The notes below the pieces were generated by a model. That model worked only from the letters and a program-made list of their open reading frames with translations, had not been told where the DNA came from and searched no databases. From assembly GCA_023101885.1 (NCBI GenBank), contig JALPQD010000005.1:2065020-2129019 (forward strand): a stretch of DNA of 64,000 bases. The letters run 5' to 3'. The stretch is from Typhlomys cinereus. Taxonomy: Eukaryota; Chordata; Mammalia; Rodentia; Platacanthomyidae. Each line of letters opens with the position of its first letter. The stretch's first letter is position 1. The position numbers were made by a program, and so were the translations under genes. Positions 20,196-31,156 of the stretch are shown here, in pieces.

Positions 20196-21551
20196 TCCCT
20201 CCTGAGCAAACTCGGAAGAAATCAGTCCTGCACATAGGACAAAAGTACAGGATACATATCCGGAACTGCAGTCTAGTTAACAACTGGCTTGGGACCTTGC
20301 TGGTGCACCAGGCTTAGTGCCTCAGGGGAGTCTTTCTCTAATTTTTGATTCCTTCTTCCTGCTTTTAGCTAAAAAAAAAGAGGCTAGCAACCAAAAGTAG
20401 GTGCCCTCAGTTCACCACTGATGGTCCACGCTGGTTTACTTTCAGTTCCAAGTTCTTGTGTCTTGCAACAAGGATCACCAGCAGACAAGGTCTCTGAAAC
20501 CTTGAGCTAAAATAAAATTTCCTTCCTTGAGCCGTTTCTGTCAGGCATTTGGTTATGGAGTTAGCAAGGTGACTAATGAAGGAAGTGTGTCCAGCAGGTA
20601 GAGGGAGAAGAAGGTGATTTGACACCTGAGAGAACAGGTTACCTGTGGCTTCAGATGAGAACAGAGGAGGAGGAATTAGAGGTGGGGAGAAAAAGAAGGC
20701 AGACGGGGTGAGGTAGGAAGTCAAAGTGGGGGAAGGAGGAAAAGGAAGAGAGAGGAAAAAGGAAGGTCTCATTACCTAAGCCAATTGAGCTCTTTACATT
20801 AAAAAATAAATCCATATGTCCTGATGCAGAGGGAAAAGCATCTTGGGGCTACATTCTGAATGACGCTGTTGTGTATGGGTGGAGCTGTCTAAATAGCGGT
20901 GCCCTAGACTCCCGTTCAGGTGCTCCAAGCGGTCTCTCTGCTCTGCCAAGTGCAGGCAGGACAAGAAGGAAGAAGCGACGCGGGTGAACTAGCTGAGGTG
21001 GGGAGACGGCTGCTTGCTGCTGCAAGTTCAGGCTCCCGGCCATGGAGCAAGAAGCCCAGGGCTGGGGGCTCATGACGTCCCTGCCAGCCTGGGGGGGGGT
21101 CCCAGTTTCCTGAGCCCACAGCTTTCATGCCCTGAGCTTTGTCTCACTCCACATGAGATGGATGTTCCCATGTTCTCCCAGGGGAAATTCAGTGTTTCAC
21201 CACAGTCCTTTGTACAAGACGTTCGGGGCCATTTGCCACCCTCCAAATATTTACCGCTTGTTTCCCAGTCCACTTGCAGTTGGGTGAAGTCATGTGACCA
21301 GTTCTGCTGAGTGAGCTGTGCATTAGAAATGACACATCAGAATATTTAAGGGCTGGCTTGCGTGCTCCACCTTCCTCTTGGCCACGTGTTGACACAAGAC
21401 AACCACAAAATGGCGGCTACAGATCGCCGAGTCAGCATCCGGAGGCCAGATGTCTTTCCAGTGCCTGATTATGCAGGAGAGGGAAATAAACATTTGTTGT
21501 GTTTAGCCTCTAAAATCCAGTACAACTGGGTTACTGCAAAAATAATCTATC
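20196..21551. other. Unassigned sequence with a purine-rich tract
   Basis: A G/A-rich tract occupies about 20640-20765. Elsewhere nothing was recognised. A degenerate ancient-repeat look is present near 21340-21545 (GACACAAGACAACCACAAAA, then TTGTGTTTAGCC), but the family is not named. Confidence 0.35.
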
Positions 21552-21780
21552 CCAGCGGTTTTCAAACATTTGGGTCAGGGGATTCTTTTAAACTCTTAAC
21601 AAACATGACGACTGAAAATATATATCTCTAGCTATACATTATAGCTATCAATATTTTAATAGCAGACATTACAACTGAGGCCTTTTTAAAATAATCATTT
21701 ATTAATTCATTTAAAAATAGCAATAGTAAATCCATACATTTTGGCATGAATATTTTTACAAAAAAAAAAAAAAAACAGCT
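21552..21780 (+). mobile_element. Probable hAT-type DNA transposon relic
   Basis: Starts CAGCGGTTTTCAAACATTTG and continues through an AAATAATCATTTATTAATTC segment. This is the layout of a common mammalian hAT-Charlie-like miniature element. The 3' inverted end is not visible, and an A run at 21760-21776 interrupts it. Confidence 0.45.
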
Positions 21781-21904
21781 GGTTCCCCCAAAGAAGCTAA
21801 CCGCAGCATTTTACAAATGTCCAGACTAATTAAAACCAGCTAAATTCTCATGCCTATTTCTGGCCTTATATAGTTTAATTGGTTGTCATCTGTTTTATCA
21901 TTGA

Positions 21905-22113
21905 GGTGTTGCTTTGTTTGAAACCAAAAGGATCTGAGTTCTGATTCCAGATCCTCTATGGCAGAGGTCGACACTTCTGACCCTGGAAGGCAGACTCCTG
22001 GGAAACCCCAGAGCAGAATAAGAAGGCAGAGCAATCCAGATGATTCCCAAAGGTACCCTTGGACCTCCATAGGAACACACAGTGCTCTCTTCTACACACA
22101 TCTATACATAAGC

Positions 22114-22144
<31 letters not shown>

Positions 22145-22155
22145 AGAGAAAGAAC
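21905..22155 (+). mobile_element. Dominant tRNA-derived SINE, 5'-truncated, plus strand
   Basis: Begins in the B-box region (GGATCTGAGTTCTGATTCC) and keeps body text GACCCTGGAAGGCAGACTCC and AGCAATCCAGATGATTCCC. The tail has shifted from CA to a (GA)n run at about 22121-22144. Confidence 0.75.
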
Positions 22156-22242
22156 ACTTTGGTAGCTTTTTTAGATTGTTATCAATATTCTTTTTGGATA
22201 ATAGATCAAAACCCAACAAATAGTTTCTTAACAGTAATCGTA

Positions 22243-22435
22243 GGGGCTGGAGTGTAGTTCAGTTGGGTTTGATCCCCAGCACTATATAACTCGGACATAG
22301 TGGCATGTGCCTGCAATACTCACACTCACGGGTCCGGAGGTGGAGGCAGGAGGATCAGAAGTTCAAGCTCATTGCCAACTACAATAGCAAGTGTGAGGTC
22401 AACCAGGCATCTATAAGACCCTGAGGCCAACAAAC
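22243..22435 (+). mobile_element. B4-type SINE (ID plus B1), plus strand
   Basis: GGGGCTGGAGTGTAGTTCAG head and TTTGATCCCCAGCAC B box are followed by a B1-like half (ATAGTGGCATGTGCCTG, GGAGGTGGAGGCAGGAGGA). The composite order defines B4. Confidence 0.65.
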
Positions 22436-24002
22436 AAAGGCAAAGTGAATCTGATACTATGTGATGAGCCTTCTCTGTCATGTAAAGACAGGTCAGGCTC
22501 TCTTACCCTTTGAATGGGTCCTTTTCCCATGAATGAGCTTGGAACCTCGTGCTTTTGGGTTTTTTTTTCCAAGATTAGTTCATTGAGCTAGCCAATGTTC
22601 TCTAAACGCTGACATATGTAACTGTATAACATATAAAAATCACATGAATTGGTATCACTGGCAACCTCACTGGGACCTTTAAGGACTCGAAAGCTGTCAG
22701 GCTCACGGCAGTGGCCTTGGATTTCCTCACATTCTAATTTTTATTTGAAAGCTTGAGTTTTATCTTTGGCAACAAACACTGTCAGTTATTTTCCTTGAAG
22801 TGTCAAATTCAATTTATTCATTTACAAGAAAATGTCTGCCAACTCCCCAAGTTTGAATAACCATAGCTTGTTAGTTTCCATTTTTTTCCCAAAGAAAAAA
22901 CAGTGTTCCACAATAAAAGGAGTTAGATCTTGCTACAGTTCAAAAAAATAAAAATCATACAAGTGCTTTTCTATAAGACAACTGTCATCTCTGTATAGGA
23001 AGTGGATTGTTTTGTTCTTTCCTGTTTGCTACACAGAATACCAAAAAGAAGTAGGATCAAGGGTTGTGATTTAGCGAAATAACTTCTACTTAATCAAGGT
23101 ATTTTTTAAATGATTTTTTTTTCTCTGTAGGCACATAGTTGAGAATAGTAATACAGTGACTGCTAGTACAACGTGTTCTCAATGCCTTGATTTGTCCAGA
23201 CACCAGAATTTTTTTACCCACTAGCGCACTGCAACATCAGAGCAAATGGTAACCTAGAGCAAAGAACAATGGTCGTGTCACCACTAAGGTCTGACCACAT
23301 AGAACCTTAGGAAGGATCTCTTGTATCCCCAATGATCTGAGAACATGTGAACCTCCAACCTCGTCCATTCCTACTAATTCACTCACTCTTTTTCTTCTGA
23401 ATGGAATGTACCCCACTTCTACCACTTTCAGTGGTCATCACAACCTCTATCCTAGGCCTCAGGGTCACCATCAACTTCCCAGAGATTCCTCCCCCATTCA
23501 GCATTCTCACATGACTCACGTATATCTTTACTTCACATGGACTGAACTTTACCCCTGACATCGGGATCGATCTACCTTGCTTGATTCTGAGTATCAATGG
23601 AGTTGAGATGGTCTTTTGACTCGCGCCTCCATTTCCAACATCTAACATGCTACTTGGTACCTAACAGGACCCAAAACAGCTGATGACTGTGAGAGGAAGG
23701 TGAAGCATCTGTGGGGCTTAAAGGGGCTACTGCTCATCTGGGGTGAACTAGAGGGATCCTAGGCTCTTCTCCAAACCTTAGCTCAATCAGGTTTTTCTAC
23801 AAACAGATTTCATATTAAAAAAAAACAACAGGCTTGTGAAAGGCATCTAAAATGTTATGTTCAGTCCTCTCTTGTTTTGGAAGAGATGTATGTATCTGTG
23901 TATGAATGGGTCTGGAGAAAGACAGTGACAAATTGTAACTACTTCTGTAAGGAGAAAAGTACCCATGATGCCAGAAAACACTTAAAAATTCTACATTTTT
24001 AT
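22436..24002. other. Unassigned sequence
   Basis: AT-rich at 22550-23160, more balanced to 23700. No repeat, exon or RNA gene was recognised. Antiparallel frames 23237-23425 and 23379-23648 (minus) lack recognisable features. Confidence 0.4.
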
Positions 24003-24023
24003 CTTTTTAAAAAATATTTATTA

Positions 24024-24066
<43 letters not shown>

Positions 24067-24217
24067 CTGTATCAGAGGACAGTGTGTGTCTCCGTGGAGG
24101 ACCAAGGGCGGCTTCAGGAATCATCCTGGATTGCTTCTACCTCTTCTTGCTTCCCTCTGGGATTTCCCAGGCTCCGCCCACCAGGGCCTGAAGTGCAGGC
24201 TGCCATCATGTATGTGA
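24003..24217 (-). mobile_element. Dominant tRNA-derived SINE lacking its head, minus strand
   Basis: AAAAAATATTTATTATGTG tail, (TG)n at about 24029-24062, body to GGCCTGAAGTGCAGGCTGCC. The tRNA-like head is missing, so the copy is 5'-truncated. Confidence 0.75.
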
Positions 24218-25535
24218 GACAAACAAGGCAAGGTCCCCAGCTGTCACCTGGGGTCTATGGGCTCTAAAGGAAGAAGGGGCTGGCTGCCAAAGGCTGTGAT
24301 TTGGGAAGTTCTATATTTTGATTGAAAGATTAAATCATCTAGTCATTGCTACTTCCCACAATGCATCTGACTTTAATCATATGCATACCCAGTTATGCAG
24401 AGTCATAAGATGGTAAATAGAAGATTTCCCCTAAACATTCACTTGAAGGATACAGCTTGCTCTACTGCTCATTTCCCCCCCAAACCACTTCAGGCCAGAT
24501 TGGCTCCCCTATTCTTTATACCTGGATATGCTGGGAATACATTTGAATAACAACTAAGAAGAGAAACTGATTCCATTGTTCAGAGAGGGGTCTATGTATA
24601 GCTCGATGTGGGTAGAGGATCCAGACAGGTAAAGGACTCTAAATTACCAGTGCATTGTGGTAATGGGGTCCCAGGTTCCTAAGCTATTCCCTGCTTGCCT
24701 CACTTTGTATCTCATTCCCCGGTAAAAGTTGCTAAGTTCCTTGATGATTATGATCATTTTTCCTGTGGTGCTCAGCCCAGTGCCTGGCATACCGACAACA
24801 TTCAATACATTCATTAAATTGTGCTGTGTCAGGAGGTGAGATAATATGCCTGGAAGAAGCAAAGGATGCTGGGAGCCTAGCACGAGCCACGCCACCTCCA
24901 CTCAGGTTCACAACAACCCATCCAACAGCTACTGGTGGACGCTGTGAGCAGCTCTCAGGGCCAACGCCTGCCCACAGCCACGCTATCCACTCCTGCCCCG
25001 AAGAAGGGCGGGGTCCAAGCCCAGAGTTCTAACTGAGGCTGCACAGTAGGTCTACCTAGGGAGTTGGAGAAAGATACCATGTCTTGAGAGTATTTGAGAG
25101 AATTCCCCGGCGATTCTGATTGGCCACCAGTGTACAGCGTCAAAGAGTGAGGGGACTTGGTTGCTCGCATGAGTCCCTCTACTCCTATGGGAACGAGTTG
25201 CTAAGTCCTGGAGAGATGAACATGGCTGGCCTGTTACCAGGCTGTCTGTCACTGGTGCAGAAGAGAAGGGGGTGGGGGTGGGAAACGAGTTCCATGCCTG
25301 AGTCCTGCCGCGGGACCATCTCAGAGTGGCTCGGCCTCAGTCTGTTTGAGTGCTCTGTGCAGAATCCACCCTCGAAGCACTGAGATTTCAAAAGCTGTTG
25401 TTCACATCTTGAATTAGAGGCCAGGAGAGAAGCAGCATTTCCTACAAAGACAGGCATGTGATTAAATTTTGCTTACAATGGAAATCCCAAAGGGGGCGAT
25501 GTTCTGAGCATCATGGGAGTCTCATTTGTCATGAG
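24218..25535. other. Unassigned sequence with one MIR/L2-type relic
   Basis: GCTCAGCCCAGTGCCTGGCA at about 24770, followed by ACATTCATTAAATT, matches the usual 3' end of MIR/L2. The rest shows nothing recognised. Frames at 25120-25383 and 25185-25457 overlap in opposite directions. Confidence 0.4.
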
Positions 25536-25970
25536 CCCTTGTTTATACTTCAGTTAAGTTCAACAAAGACCCCCTTCTCTCTCTTCCGCTCCCCACTCTC
25601 ACCCAATAGTTCCCTCTAATAAAGTTCTTTAAAATCCTCTCTAAGAGAGATGTTAGATGTTAATGTTTACATAAAGCAGCTCAGCTCGTTAGACTGTGGA
25701 CCACAAGGATAGGCAGAGTATCAGCTTGGGGCACTGTTAAATTAACCTTTAGTGGATTTGCCCTAATCGATCCTTGCTTCGCTCCCTGAGAATTCTAAGT
25801 ATTTAAAAGTACGAAAGAAAAGATCAATCTAGCCTCTAACCATGTTGATGTAAGAGAATCGTTGTTCCATTCCCTTTGAAATATCCAACTGCATTAGAAG
25901 TTCTTAGAAGATGTTGGACTGAACATAAATTCATTCACTTTGGGTCCAATTAGTCCCTAGCATGTAGACC
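25536..25970. promoter_or_regulatory. Candidate noncoding regulatory element
   Basis: Non-repetitive block with TTAATGTTTACATAAAGCAG (forkhead-like TGTTTAC), GTTAAATTAACC, CCTAATCGATCC and AGATCAATC. No transposon explains it. Evidence is motif density only. Confidence 0.25.
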
Positions 25971-25984
25971 AAAGACTCGTGTTG

Positions 25985-26174
25985 TCATCATTCGAATGTG
26001 CATTCCTCCCACCCTCCCAGGCTCATGTGTTTGGATCCTTAGCTGGTGTTAATGTTTGGAAAGATTATGGTACCTTTGAGGGGTGGAACCTTGCTGGAGG
26101 AAGGTAGATCAAAGGGGTGAGGAGGGGTAGGAGTGGGGATTTGAGGTTTGTTGACCCAACTTTTCTTCTTCAGA

Positions 26175-26219
<45 letters not shown>

Positions 26220-26398
26220 ATGTTGATGGCGGTGATCTGAACCAGCCATCCTGCTTCTGCTCCAAGTCCTGTCTTATGCTGTGAGATTCCTGACATAATG
26301 GGCCATATCTCATGTCTGGAGCTGTAAGCAAAATAAATCTCCTTTTCTGTCTTAGGTTGCTTGTGTCAGATGTTGTCTAACAGCAGCAAAAGAAAAGT
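25985..26398 (+). mobile_element. MaLR-type LTR with (TC)n expansion, plus strand
   Basis: TTTGAGGGGTGGAACCTTGC, GGAGGAAGGTAGATCA, a (TC)n run at 26174-26214, then GAGCTGTAAGCAAAATAAAT and TGTCAGATGTTGTCTAACAG. The sense AATAAA lies near the 3' end, as expected. Confidence 0.6.
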
Positions 26399-26934
26399 AA
26401 CCGCAATACATGCACATGAAAGAACTTATTTTGTGCTCAAGGGAAAGCTGGGGCAGCTCCACACACTGGAAAGATGCTCTATTTTGCTTTGCCTCTGTTT
26501 CCTTGTTTGTCTAGGAGAATCACAAATGCATGTGACCAGTGGAGTTCAGTGAGAGTTAGAATTGTTTTTGCAAAGCATCAGCTACAGTGCCTGGCACCAG
26601 GAGTCACGAAGTTCATGGTGGTTGTTATTAAACTCGTACAATTAAAATTCGGTTTGTTCTGCATTTGTTAAGCCTTTGCTGTGCCATACGAATTGCTAGA
26701 AACTCAGAGGCAAATGGGTGGACAAATCTCTGTGCTCTGTTCTCCCTGTGGCTCCCGTCAGTAGGGATAACCTCGGCCTTAACGGGCCAACAAATGTTTA
26801 CATGTCAGAAGCGTATAGATTTCAGAAAACTGTTCCCGGTGGTGGTTGGTCTCCAGGTGGTCAGAGTTTCACCAGCCAGGGGACAATGGAATGAACAGCT
26901 TAGACTCTGGAGAAGGGTAGCTTCAGGTTGAAAA
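26399..26934. other. Unassigned sequence with an L2/MIR-like scrap
   Basis: CTACAGTGCCTGGCACCAGG near 26582 suggests a MIR/L2 end. The rest is unassigned. Confidence 0.4.
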
Positions 26935-27165
26935 TCTCAGTTCTGGGCCCATCGGATGACTCTGCCGGTAAAGGCTCCTGGGTACGAATGTCAAGAGCTG
27001 AGTTCCATATCTGGGATCCATATGGCGGAAGGAAAGAATCGACTTCTCGAAGTTATTCTTTGACCTCCACACACATGAATCATGGCATGCTTTTTTTTTT
27101 CTCTCTCTCCCTCTCCTTCCCTTCCTCCCAAATAAAGTATTTAAAAAAAAAATCTGATTTCCATC
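26935..27165 (+). mobile_element. B2/B3-type tRNA SINE, plus strand
   Basis: GGGCCCATCGGATGACTCTG head, GAGTTCCATATCTGGGATCC, then GCGGAAGGAAAGAATCGACT and TTTGACCTCCACACACATGA. A pyrimidine run and an A-rich tail (AATAAAGTATTTAAAAAA) end it. The layout matches rodent B2/B3 rather than the window's dominant SINE. Confidence 0.65.
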
Positions 27166-27181
27166 TTCCTAGTTTTGTGAC

Positions 27182-27535
27182 TGTGATAGTTTGAACATGA
27201 AACAGGTTAAACAGGTTAAAGGTACAGCTACTACCTGGTGGTTCTGTTTGGAAACATGATGGAAACTTTAGGAGGTGGCGCTAGCTAGAGGTAGTAGGTC
27301 ACGGGTGGTTCGTTACTGGCGACCGTATCTTGGCCCGGTCCCCTCCCTCTCCTGTCTGTCTGACTCTGCTTCCTGGCTGTCATGAAATAAGTGTTTCTGC
27401 TTCACCACACTCTCCCAGGACCCCACCGGCCCAGAAACAAGGGAGCAGCTAAAACCATGAACCAAATAAATGTTTTTAAGCAATCTCTCCCCAGCGTTTT
27501 ATGACAGTGATGGCAATCTGACTAACGTAATCATC
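27182..27535 (+). mobile_element. MaLR-type LTR, plus strand
   Basis: Starts TGTGATAGTTTGAACATG, includes TTAGGAGGTGGCGC, GGTAGTAGGTCACGGGTGG, an AATAAA in AACCAAATAAATG, and ends GGCAATCTGACTAACG. Sense orientation. A direct ACAGGTTAAA duplication is visible at 27203-27222. Confidence 0.6.
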
Positions 27536-27579
27536 TGTTTCTTAACTAAGCTACTTTTCTTGTTTTTGTAAAATGCTAT

Positions 27580-27988
27580 TGTGATAGTTAAATACAGGCG
27601 CCAGCTTGACAACTGGAGGCTTACGGTCTGGGGTACAGTTCCAAGAACTGAGTTATGCCCAGAATAAGCCTTCAGAGGGGAGACCCAGCCCATGGTGGGC
27701 GGGGCCATTCCCTGGCAGAAGATGCAGTGGGTCTGGAGCTGGTTAGGTAAGATGGCACTCTTCAGCATGCGGACAGACAAGCGTCCAGCAAGGGAAGTTT
27801 GCTTCTCTCAGCAGTTCTGTGGACATGATGTGGCCAGTTCTCTCGGCCCCTGGTGTTGGTATGAATTGTCCTGCCAAGCTGGATTGAGAACTATAACTGG
27901 ACTTTTGTAAGCTAACATAAAACCCCTTGCTCCCAAAGGCTGTTTGGTCGGGAAATTATCAGCTACATGTAGGCAAACTGTAGCAGAT
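27580..27988 (+). mobile_element. MT-like MaLR LTR, plus strand
   Basis: TGTGATAGTTAAATACAGG, CCAGCCCATGGTGGGCGGGG, GATGTGGCCAGTTCTCTCGG and CTGCCAAGCTGGATTGAG show it is the sense version of the family at 18934, 52752 and 54329. The end near AAACTGTAGCA is approximate. Confidence 0.6.
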
Positions 27989-28310
27989 GCCTGTCTCAGA
28001 ACTGCTATGAAAATTAACAGATACCGCATGTCAAAAGCATAGTCTGGTATTTCACACATAGTGTTGGGCAAAGCAAAAGATAAAGTGAAATCAAACAATA
28101 CTTAACCAACGAAATAAACTGGACGAGACGCCTGAAGAGCCATGTGTAGTTAGTTTCTTAGCTGCTTGAAATGCCTTTGTCCCTTTCATTTCGCCCTTGT
28201 GTGAAATGTGCCAATTGCATGATTTCAAGAGAAGGTTATATGACAGGGGTTTAAAGTTCAAGTGCCCAGAGTACTTTGAGGACGAAGACTGGGCACTCAC
28301 TGCTAGAACT
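27989..28310. other. Unassigned sequence
   Basis: No repeat or gene recognised between the LTR and the minisatellite. Confidence 0.4.
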
Positions 28311-28527
28311 GCCATGCACCCGCAGCACAGCTCCATGCGTCGCAGCACGGCTCCATGCACCCGCAGCACAGCTCCATGCGTCCGCAGCACAGCTCCATGC
28401 GTCCGCAGCACAGCTCCATGCATCTGCAGCACAGCTCCATGCATCCGCAGCACAGCTCCATGCGTCCGCAGCACAGCTCCATGCGTCCGCAGCACGGCTC
28501 CATGCATCTGCAGCACGGCTCCATGCA
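28311..28527 (+). repeat. 21-bp minisatellite, about ten units
   Basis: CTCCATGC recurs at 28331, 28351, 28372, 28393, 28414, 28435, 28456, 28477, 28498 and 28519: one 20-bp step, then exact 21-bp steps. Units differ at two or three fixed positions (CAC/CGG, GTCC/ATCT). Because 21 is divisible by three, up to five frames stay open across it, which creates false repeat proteins on both strands. Confidence 0.95.
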
Positions 28528-28605
28528 GAGCTCAGTGATCTGCCTCCATTCCCTGAGGCATTTGGGGACATACCACAACTCATCCTTAATGCATACAGGT
28601 TCCGG
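28528..28605. repeat. Unnamed repeat segment, copy 1
   Basis: GAGCTCAGTGATCTGCCTCC, then CCTGAGGCATTTGGGGACA, is homologous to 30460-30546. The shared text begins at GCTCCAT, the same phrase that forms the neighbouring minisatellite unit. Confidence 0.55.
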
Positions 28606-29530
28606 TCCTTACGTACTCTGACCTCCCCTCACCATCCCTAGCCCCTGCTGTGACTTGGTATGGAGAAGTAGAAAACAAAGAAATGAGGTTTCAAAAGGGC
28701 AACATCAGAGGAATCTTGGAACAGACTTCTGCTCTTCTTCACCACGTTCCTTCCTTCAAGAATTTTTCCCAGCAGGTGCAAAACTAAAGAAGTCCACTAG
28801 GCAGACTCTGCACAGAGGAGTTAGATCTCAGAGGTGTTCAGTAGAAAGACAAAATCTCTAGCAGTCACCTGAGCCTGCTTGTCTTAGAGTGAAGGAGTCT
28901 GGGGAGAGGGGCGAGGTCAGAGCTAGAAACACGGGGGAGAATCCTGAGAAAGGGGGCAGATAACTCGGAGTCTACCCATTACTATTCTGAAGGCAGAGTC
29001 TCCCCACACAGTGTAACGAAGTACTTAAGGATAAGCATTGGGATGGATTAACTTACAAAGACCTAACAACTACAAATTGGGGAGCAATGTTCAAAATCAC
29101 AACACTAAGAGCTGGAGCTAGAATGGACAGAACAAGTACAAAGCAATCAGCAACTCTGATCCAGCCCCCCCCCCCCGCAGGAAAGGAAGGAGAACCACCC
29201 ACGCTGCAGCAGCTCGAGGCAAGCCTGGAAACTGGTGGGTAGGTAAGTCCTGCAGACTGGCATCCCAGCTGCAGGGGAGACCTGAGGTGCTCTCAGAGGG
29301 ACTCTGTCTGCAAACAACTCTACCTTCCTCACGAGCCAGTTTTGGAAAAGAAGTCCATTTATTGCTCACCATCTCTCAGAATCTCATTACCGAGAACCAT
29401 TTTGAGAAGAGACCTACTTTTAGGGACTGAACTACTCCGAGGATCCAGGAACACAGAACGATCCCAACTCAGATCTATGGCGCTTTTCCGAGGTGGGAAA
29501 TAGCTACTAAAGGCAGTCACGGAGAAGGTA
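28606..29530. other. Unassigned sequence
   Basis: No repeat or exon recognised. A C run lies at 29164-29178. Minus frames 29118-29372 and 29147-29332 overlap in different registers and are not convincing. Confidence 0.4.
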
Positions 29531-29533
29531 AGA

Positions 29534-29750
29534 GACTGGGTTCTCCAGAGAACACAACTAACAGAATGCGCGTTTGCATACATACATACATACATACATA
29601 CATGCAAACGCGCATGCATCCATCCATATGTTACAGAAGGGCGCTTATTAGATTGGCTTACATGCTAGGGACTCGGTATTTCAATAACAGTCGTCTGCGT
29701 GCTGGAAGCCTAAGAATTGGGTAGCTGCCTAGTCCATGAAGTTGGGACCT
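29534..29750. mobile_element. Ancient interspersed repeat, left part (family not named)
   Basis: GACTGGGTTCTCCAGAGAAC at the left and CTTATTAGATTGGCTTACAT resemble a widespread mammalian repeat whose other half seems to continue after the SINE (30036-30240, with CCTCTCTGGAAACACTCCCC). The SINE at 29752 therefore splits it. I do not assign a family name. Confidence 0.4.
29566..29615. repeat. Perfect 14-bp-arm palindrome around (CATA)n
   Basis: ATGCGCGTTTGCAT (29566-29579) and its exact reverse complement ATGCAAACGCGCAT (29602-29615) flank a short (ACAT)n spacer. The arms could pair as a hairpin or cruciform with a 22-base loop. Confidence 0.9.
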
Positions 29751-29751
29751 C

Positions 29752-30035
29752 GGGGTTGGAAAGATGGCTCAGGGGTTAAAGCCTCTGCCTCACAAGCAAA
29801 AGGACCTGAGTTTGGATCCCCAAATCCCATGTGAAAACACCCGGTGGAAATGGAGCAGCCTGTACTTCTGGCCCTAGAAGTCGGAGCTTGTGAAACTCCA
29901 GAGCAAAGCAGTAAGAAAGTAGAGCAATCCAGGATGATTCCCAAAGTCACTCTTGGGCTTCCACAGACATGTGCAATCAAGTGTCCTCTTGTAAGTTCCC
30001 CCAAAAAGAGAATAAATAAATAAAATAAATACAAG
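29752..30035 (+). mobile_element. Dominant tRNA-derived SINE, plus strand
   Basis: GGGGTTGGAAAGATGGCTCA head, GACCTGAGTTTGGATCCCC B box, body with AGCAATCCAGGATGATTCCC, and an AATAAATAAATAAAATAAAT tail instead of a long CA run. Confidence 0.85.
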
Positions 30036-30650
30036 CTAAGGCCTCAATGGTCCCAGCCTTGGTGGAAGAAGCTGCAGCCCCACGTCAATGGGGGTCATGG
30101 CAGTCACAGATGCACACGTGCACCAAGAAGCATGAACCCTGCTTTTTCCTCCGATGACCAGGGAGAAGGCGAGCCCCACTTTGAGGGCAGGTGGTCCCGT
30201 CAGGTAGTCCTCTCTGGAAACACTCCCCCAGACACACAGCCAGAGGCTTGGTTCCTATGATGATTCTTCTTCCGGGTCAGTTACAGGAAGTCCACCCCAC
30301 ACGCTGCCGAGAAGGTGGAGCGCACAGTGGTCGAGCGCAGTTGTCCTCTGTGGCAAGAAGCAAGAGCAGCCAACCCAGCTTACTGAGGAACCAGTTCTGT
30401 GAGAGACAAGCCCACCTTGCCCCCCCCCCCGCTGTACCCCACATCCTTCTCCCCTTGCTAGCTCCATCACAGAGCTCAGTTATCTGCCCCCCCTTCTCTG
30501 AGGTGTTCAGGGACACACACAGCTTGCCCATTTGTTATACTCCTGGAGGTAGAGCCTTGGGGGGCTCTGGAGTGTCTGCCCTACCTACAAACCACAAAAA
30601 CTCTTCTGTCTGGAGATCCTACAACTCACATTAAAGAAGGGGGTAGGTGG
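30036..30650. other. Ancient repeat right part and unnamed repeat copy 2
   Basis: 30036-30240 appears to continue the ancient repeat interrupted by the SINE. 30460-30546 is the second copy of the unnamed segment (AGCTCCATCACAGAGCTCAG, then TTATCTGCCC). The open frame at 30191-30634 runs across both and has no protein family signature. A C run lies near 30421-30431. Confidence 0.45.
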
Positions 30651-30900
30651 GTCTGGGGAGATGGCCTTTGCCTCATAAGCAAAGAGACCTAAGTTCAGAT
30701 CCCCAGATTCCATGTAAAAATGCCAAGAGTGAATGTCAATAATGGTCTGCAATTCTGACCCTGGAAGAGGAGCCTGGGAAACCCCAGAGCAAAGCAATAA
30801 GGAGGTGGAGCAATCCAGCATGTTTCCCGAAGTAGTCACTTTTGGACCTCCACAGGCCCACACACTAAAGTGCCCCTCCCCCATATACACAAGGGAATCT
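30651..30900 (+). mobile_element. Dominant tRNA-derived SINE, plus strand
   Basis: GTCTGGGGAGATGGCCTTTG shows a deletion inside the A-box region. CTAAGTTCAGATCCCCAGA and GAGGTGGAGCAATCCAGC confirm the family. The CA tail is short. Confidence 0.8.
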
Positions 30901-31156
30901 GTCCCCTTCCTCCTCACACAAAAGGGCTCAGCCTGCCCTCAGCTCCAACCAGCTAGTAGGAACTGAAAGGATCACACGCCTAGACATGCCGCATTCCTCA
31001 TACCTGAAGAACTGCAGCTACCAGATCCAAAAGAAGCTTCAATTCCTCCTAGCCACGTGCTGGCCATTACCTCGCACATCTCCAGCAGCCATTTCGTGTA
31101 TAGCCTAACAGGGTACTGGAGTCAGTACATTTCCAGGAAGGAATTGTTGGTTGATC
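30901..31156. other. Unassigned sequence
   Basis: No repeat or gene recognised. Confidence 0.4.

Noticed and set aside
28311..28527. CRISPR-like array of short repeats
   Set aside because: Units are directly adjacent with no unique spacers. This is a vertebrate minisatellite.
28091..28641. Repeat proteins in up to five frames at 28.1-28.6 kb
   Set aside because: All are produced by a 21-bp minisatellite whose period is a multiple of three. No frame shows flanking coding sequence.
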